From Pseudomonas sp. ICMP 561 (GTDB lineage: Bacteria; Pseudomonadota; Gammaproteobacteria; Pseudomonadales; Pseudomonadaceae): DNA of 64,000 nucleotides. Under the pieces are notes generated by a model. It did no database searches, was not told the origin of the DNA, and worked only from the letters and a program-made list of their open reading frames with translations. The DNA lies in the NCBI RefSeq assembly GCF_002699985.1, contig NZ_LKBT01000016.1, positions 32,253 to 96,252 of the forward strand, written 5' to 3'. Below, in pieces: positions 59,636-64,000 of this stretch. The position numbers and the translations under genes are program-made. Each line of letters opens with the position of its first letter. The first letter of the stretch is position 1.

Positions 59636-60538
59636 TTACCGGTCAGGAAACGGCAACGACAGCAGCCAGGTGCTGAAGGTGTTCAACGACGGCAGATGCT
59701 GGTAACGGGTCGCATAGACAAGGTAGTAACTGCGGCCGCTGTCCATTGCGTCAAACAGTGCAACCAGTTCGCCGCTCTTCAGCTCATCCTGCACGAGAAT
59801 TTCCGGCACCAGTCCGATCCCGATACCAGCCGATACCGCCTGAATCAGATGCGCGGTGAGTTCGAAGCTCGGGCCGGATCTCATGTTTCGGTGATCCACA
59901 TCATGGCTGTCAAACCAGTCAGACCAGGCGTTCGGTCTCGACACAACGTTGAGCAGTGCATGCTCGGCAACGTTGGCGGGCGTCATTTTAGGGTATTCGG
60001 GTAGAGCTGCCGGGCTGGCCACGACCACCAGTTTTTCGCTGAGCAGCTTATGCGAGATGTAGCCAGGCCATTCCCCTGAACCGACGCAGATAATTGCGTC
60101 CATGTCGTGGGTCGTGGACTGGGTTTCTGCCTGAACAATTCTTGAGTGGATATGCACCAGTATTCCAGGGTGTTTTGCATAGAACTCATGCATGCGCGGC
60201 AGCAGCCACTTTGAACCCAGCGTTGGCAGCACCGCCAGATTCAGAGGGCCGCCGTCATTCTTGTACGAAATGGTTTGCAGCGTCGCGCTGCGAATGCGGC
60301 CCAGAGCTGCGGCCAACTCATGCTGATAGAGGGCGCCAGCGGCGGTCAGTTCGATCTTGCGCCCGTCACGTCTGAACAGCTCGACTTCAAGTTGGGCTTC
60401 AAGCGTTTGCACTTGTCGACTGACTGCGCTCTGGGTCAGCGTCAGTTCTTCTGCTGCTTTCGTGAAACTGCCATGTCGAGCGGCAGCTTCAAACGCAATC
60501 AGCAACGACATTGATGGAGTCAGTCTTCTAGGGTTCAT
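59636..60538 (-). CDS. LysR-family transcriptional regulator
   Basis: A 300-residue regulator. The N-terminal winged HTH runs from MNPRRLTPSMSLLIAFEAAA through HGSFTKAAEELTLTQSAVSR and VQTLEAQLEVELFRRDGR. The sensor domain (from ~residue 95) has PLNLAVLPTLGSKWLLPRMH and AVSAGIGIGLVPEILVQDEL, the wording of the GcvA/AmpR-like subgroup. It is divergent from the ydiJ-type gene, with 157 bases between starts, so that gene is its likely target. The inducer is unknown. Confidence 0.9.
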   Translation of the reverse strand: MNPRRLTPSMSLLIAFEAAARHGSFTKAAEELTLTQSAVSRQVQTLEAQLEVELFRRDGRKIELTAAGALYQHELAAALGRIRSATLQTISYKNDGGPLNLAVLPTLGSKWLLPRMHEFYAKHPGILVHIHSRIVQAETQSTTHDMDAIICVGSGEWPGYISHKLLSEKLVVVASPAALPEYPKMTPANVAEHALLNVVSRPNAWSDWFDSHDVDHRNMRSGPSFELTAHLIQAVSAGIGIGLVPEILVQDELKSGELVALFDAMDSGRSYYLVYATRYQHLPSLNTFSTWLLSLPFPDR

Positions 60539-60695
60539 TCATAAAGCTCATGCAAACCCGGCAGGAATTACGCTTGTGACAAAGCCTGAGAGTCGCAAAA
60601 ATAAGCAAAAATAGAGTCTGATGCTCTGTGTGCAATATGCCGAGCATGCCCAACGTGAATGCATAGATTAGCTTCTTAGCCTGCAGGAATTCCAC

Positions 60696-63600
60696 ATGAT
60701 CGCTCGTTTGTCCCCGACAGTTGCCCAAAGCACGACGTATGAAGCCTTTCTTGATGCCCTTGAGGCGGCAGGCTTTCGCGGGGAGATTGCGCGTGATTAT
60801 GGCGGCCGGACCGTGTTGGCAACCGACAACTCCATTTATCAGCGGCTGCCCCAGGCCGCAGTGTTTCCGCTGGATGAGCAGGACGTTGCGATTGTTTCCC
60901 GGCTGGTTGCGGAGCCTCGACACAGCTCGGTAGTGCTCACGCCTCGTGGCGGCGGTACAGGCACCAACGGACAATCGCTGACGGATGGCGTGGTCGTCGA
61001 TCTTTCACGGCACTTGAACAATATCCTTGAGATCAACGTCGAGGAACGCTGGGTCAAGGTGCAGAGTGGTGTGGTCAAGGATCAGCTCAACGCCGCGCTC
61101 AAGCCCCACGGGCTATTTTTTGCGCCGGAGCTGTCAACGTCAAATCGGGCAACCATTGGCGGCATGATCAACACCGATGCTAGCGGGCAGGGCAGTTGCA
61201 CCTACGGCAAGACCCGCGATCACGTGCTTGAACTTTCTACGGCCATGCTGGGTGGCCTTCGCCTCGACAGCCTGCCGGTTGATGCCGAGCAGCTGCAAGT
61301 ACTCGTCAACCGGACTGACCGCGTCGGCGAGGTGTATCGCTGTGCGCTGGACATCGTCGACACCCAGGCCGAACTGATCGAAAGCACGTTCCCGAAGCTC
61401 AACCGCTGCCTGACCGGATACGACCTGGCGCACCTGCGCGAGGCGGACGGGCGCTTCAATCTGAACAGCGTGCTTTGTGGCTCCGAAGGATCCCTCGGAT
61501 TTATCGTTGAAGCCAAACTCAACGTTCTGCCGATCCCCAAGTATTCGATTCTGGTGAACGTGCGCTACGCCGGTTTCATGGATGCGTTGCGCGATGCAAA
61601 AGCCTTGATGGAATTGAAGCCGCTTTCCATCGAGACCGTGGATTCGAAAGTATTGATGCTGGCGATGAAAGACATCGTCTGGCATGGCGTCGCCGAGTAC
61701 TTCCCGGAAAATCCCGATACGCCGACGCTGGGCATCAACATCATCGAGTTCAGCGGTGATGATGAAGAGGTCGTCCAGCAAAAAGTCCACGACTTCGTCG
61801 TGCACCTGCAGCGCGACCTGTCTGTGGTGCGCCTGGGGCACACCCTTGCGGTAGGCGCTGATGCGCTCAAGCGTATCTATGCCATGCGCAAGCGAGCGGT
61901 GGGCTTGCTCGGCAACGTTAAGGGCGAAGCACGGCCGCAGCCTTTTGTTGAGGACACTGCGGTTCCACCGGAAAACCTCGCTGATTTCATTCAGGAATTC
62001 CGGGCGCTGCTGGACAGCCACAACCTGCAATACGGGATGTTCGGTCACGTCGATGCGGGCGTGCTGCACGTCCGGCCGATTCTGGACATGAAGGATCCGC
62101 TTCAAGCCGCGCTGATCCGGCCGATTTCCGATGCGGTTGCGGCACTTACGCAAAAGCATGGCGGCCTGTTGTGGGGCGAGCATGGCAAGGGCTTACGCTC
62201 ACAATATGTGCCTGACTATTTCGGTGAGCTTTACCCCTCGCTGCAAGCACTCAAGGCGGCATTCGATCCGCACAACCAGCTCAATCCGGGCAAAATCGCT
62301 ACGCCTGGGACCGTGCCGACCGCGAAATTGACGTTGGTCGACGAAGTCCGGCTGCGTGGCGAACTGGACCGCACGATTGACGAGCGTGTCTGGCAGAGCT
62401 ACGACGCGGCGCTGCACTGCAACGGCAACGGCGCCTGCTACAACTTTGATCCTGATGACGCCATGTGCCCTTCCTGGAAGGCCACGCGAAATCGTATTCA
62501 CTCGCCCAAAGGCCGGGCGTCGCTGCTTCGCGAGTGGCTGCGGTTGCAGGGCGCGCAGGGTGTTGATGTATTGTCGGCGGCCTCGGGCGCGACGCAGAAC
62601 ATTGCCCGTCGGGCCGTCAATACCGTCAGGCAAAAGCTTGGGCAGGATGATTTTTCCCATGAGGTTTACGACGCAATGGCAGGCTGCCTCGCGTGTAAAT
62701 CCTGTGCCGGGCAGTGCCCTGTGAAAGTGAACGTACCCGAGTTTCGCTCGCGCTTTCTTGAGCTTTATCACACTCGTTACCTTCGGCCGCTTAAGGACTA
62801 CCTGATCGGTTCTCTGGAATACACGGTTCCTTACATCGCTCGAATGCCGCGGCTTTATAACTTCGCCATGAGTGCTCGCCCGGTTCGTTGGAGTCTTGAG
62901 CGCATCGCTGGAATGGTCGACAGTCCTTTGCTAAGTCTGGTGGACTTTACTGCCGTCTGCCGACGCTGGAACGTCGAAGTCGCCACCCCGCAGCGGCTCG
63001 CCATGCTGTCGGACACGCAGCGGGCGCGGAGTGTGATCCTCGTTCAGGACGCGTTTACCCGATTCTTCGAAACCCCGTTGCTGGCCGATTGGGTGGAGTT
63101 GATCTCAAGGCTTGGTTACAAGGTGTATCTGGCGCCGTACGCGCCCAATGGCAAGCCGCTGCAAGTGCAGGGCTTTCTCAAGGCGTTTGAAAAGGCGGCC
63201 AGTTTCAATGGTCAATCGCTGTTCAATCTTCAGCAGTACGACGTGCCGCTGGTGGGGCTGGATCCCGCGATGACTCTGGTTTATCGGCAGGAGTACGCCA
63301 AGACGCTGGAGGCTGACAAGACGCCGTCGGTGCTGCTTGCGCAGGAGTGGCTGATCAATGCGCTGCCGCAAAGCGAGGTGTTGAAGGAGGCCGAGCCTTA
63401 TCACTTCCTCCCGCACTGCACGGAAAAAACCAACGAGCCCGGCAGCATCAGCTTGTGGCAGAAAATTTTCGAACGGGCAGGGCTGAAGTTGCAGGTCCAG
63501 GCCAGTGGCTGTTGCGGAATGTCTGGCACTTACGGGCACGAAACTCGAAACGCAGCCACGTCGGACATTATCTACGGGCAATCCTGGAAACTGCTGATCC

Positions 63601-63734
63601 AGAAATTCAACCAGTCGGGGCGTGTTGTTGCTGACGGTTATTCCTGCCGCAGTCAGGTCAAGCGTCAGGAGGGCACAACGGTGCTCCATCCGTTGCAGGT
63701 TTTGTTGGCTCGCTTGAGGGAAGTCGCAGGCTGA
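60696..63734 (+). CDS. ydiJ: YdiJ-type FAD/Fe-S D-2-hydroxyacid dehydrogenase
   Basis: A 1012-residue fusion of an FAD-linked oxidase and an iron-sulfur module. Residues ~55-290 form the PCMH-type FAD domain (VVLTPRGGGTGTNGQSLTDG, TIGGMINTDASGQGS, CGSEGSLGFIVEAKL). The oxidase C-lobe follows (YGMFGHVDAGVLHVRP, GLLWGEHGKGLRS, FDPHNQLNPGKIATPG). Then come cysteine clusters (CNGNGACYNF, CPSWKATRNR, CLACKSCAGQCPVKVNVPEF) and a heterodisulfide-reductase-like end with CCGMSGTYGHE. E. coli YdiJ oxidises D-2-hydroxyglutarate; lactate-like substrates are an alternative. CAGGAA precedes the ATG. Divergent from a LysR regulator. Confidence 0.92.
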   Translation: MIARLSPTVAQSTTYEAFLDALEAAGFRGEIARDYGGRTVLATDNSIYQRLPQAAVFPLDEQDVAIVSRLVAEPRHSSVVLTPRGGGTGTNGQSLTDGVVVDLSRHLNNILEINVEERWVKVQSGVVKDQLNAALKPHGLFFAPELSTSNRATIGGMINTDASGQGSCTYGKTRDHVLELSTAMLGGLRLDSLPVDAEQLQVLVNRTDRVGEVYRCALDIVDTQAELIESTFPKLNRCLTGYDLAHLREADGRFNLNSVLCGSEGSLGFIVEAKLNVLPIPKYSILVNVRYAGFMDALRDAKALMELKPLSIETVDSKVLMLAMKDIVWHGVAEYFPENPDTPTLGINIIEFSGDDEEVVQQKVHDFVVHLQRDLSVVRLGHTLAVGADALKRIYAMRKRAVGLLGNVKGEARPQPFVEDTAVPPENLADFIQEFRALLDSHNLQYGMFGHVDAGVLHVRPILDMKDPLQAALIRPISDAVAALTQKHGGLLWGEHGKGLRSQYVPDYFGELYPSLQALKAAFDPHNQLNPGKIATPGTVPTAKLTLVDEVRLRGELDRTIDERVWQSYDAALHCNGNGACYNFDPDDAMCPSWKATRNRIHSPKGRASLLREWLRLQGAQGVDVLSAASGATQNIARRAVNTVRQKLGQDDFSHEVYDAMAGCLACKSCAGQCPVKVNVPEFRSRFLELYHTRYLRPLKDYLIGSLEYTVPYIARMPRLYNFAMSARPVRWSLERIAGMVDSPLLSLVDFTAVCRRWNVEVATPQRLAMLSDTQRARSVILVQDAFTRFFETPLLADWVELISRLGYKVYLAPYAPNGKPLQVQGFLKAFEKAASFNGQSLFNLQQYDVPLVGLDPAMTLVYRQEYAKTLEADKTPSVLLAQEWLINALPQSEVLKEAEPYHFLPHCTEKTNEPGSISLWQKIFERAGLKLQVQASGCCGMSGTYGHETRNAATSDIIYGQSWKLLIQKFNQSGRVVADGYSCRSQVKRQEGTTVLHPLQVLLARLREVAG

Positions 63735-64000
63735 GTTGACTCGGTGCTCTGTTGGGGCGTTGCTTGCCCGCGAATCATCTGATGAGGTCAATCAGATAGA
63801 CCGCGTCATCGCTTATCGCGAGCAAGCTCGGCTCCTACAGATAATCGTCGTCAGTGGGAGATTCTATCTTGGCGCTGCTGGCGCGAATCCCTATGAGTTC
63901 CAGATCATGATGAACCTGTGGGAGATTCTATGGTTGTGATCAAGCCATAACCCACCCTTTGGGTTGATATTCGCTCTGATTTTTCATCAGGGCGAACGCC
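63735..64000. other. Intergenic end of window with a single REP and a hairpin
   Basis: No gene. A single REP arm TCGCGAGCAAGCTCGGCTCC (63816 on, to CTACA at 63839) has a weak partner near 63761 (TTGCTTGCCCGCGAA). TTCGCTCTGAT (63970-63980) pairs with ATCAGGGCGAA (63986-63996) with one mismatch, probably a terminator of a gene beyond the window. Confidence 0.55.

Overview
The window is Pseudomonas chromosome, probably from the fluorescens/syringae lineage. The evidence is the CsrA/RsmE protein, the uup, fadBA, topA, sulA-lexA, psrA, nagZ, mfd and gap gene order typical of Pseudomonas, the rssB-rssC-tal block, and many short palindromic repeats (REPs) beginning GTAGGA. No rRNA, tRNA, CRISPR array or intact mobile element was seen.

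Layout. (1) 1-3.5 kb: an unknown protein cut by the window edge, the RNA-binding regulator csrA/rsmE, then gluconate uptake and phosphorylation (gntK-gntT, reverse strand) with a divergent LacI-type repressor (gntR). Three copies of one palindromic operator tie these genes together. (2) 4.6-11.5 kb: periplasmic glycerophosphodiesterase, lytic transglycosylase slt, ABC-F ATPase uup, a universal stress protein and a small membrane protein. (3) 12-23.6 kb: fatty-acid beta-oxidation (fadBA), topA, SOS genes lexA-sulA with paired LexA boxes, the fatty-acid-sensing regulator psrA with paired PsrA boxes, nagZ and a methylthioinosine phosphorylase. (4) 23.8-32.3 kb: SNF2/SWIM helicase, csiV-like gene, transcription-repair coupling factor mfd, and a long-form GAPDH. 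(5) 32.6-38.7 kb: an MHS-family carboxylate transporter and a 1509-residue dermonecrotic-toxin-like protein that sits alone. (6) 39-53.6 kb: sthA, a cytoplasmic glycerophosphodiesterase, two PilZ proteins, the lipoprotein sorting operon lolCDE, a cupredoxin, queF, a HAD-like protein without its catalytic aspartates, mlaA, the rssB-rssC sigma-control pair, tal and dusA.

(7) 53.6-57.6 kb is the scar of an integrated element next to the 5' end of dusA, a site that dusA-type integrases are known to use. It holds an integrase fragment with frameshifts, an overlapping gene pair (a DUF6036-like nucleotidyltransferase and an unknown helical partner), a decayed higBA pair, a collapsed PAS/receiver sensor kinase, a DUF6429 gene, and an intact ParD-like antitoxin beside a ParE toxin reduced by deletion. 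REP doublets occur throughout the core but none was seen in this scar. (8) 57.8-63.7 kb: a membrane protein, a DHCW-type cupin, a divergent DapF-like epimerase with both catalytic cysteines, and a LysR regulator divergent from a YdiJ-type D-2-hydroxyacid dehydrogenase.

The most novel items are the 1509-residue toxin-like gene, the nucleotidyltransferase/partner pair inside the dusA scar, and the toxin-antitoxin remnants in which the toxins have decayed. Regulatory structure readable in the sequence includes the gnt operators, the double LexA and PsrA boxes, and a terminator whose T-run touches the first possible nagZ start codon.
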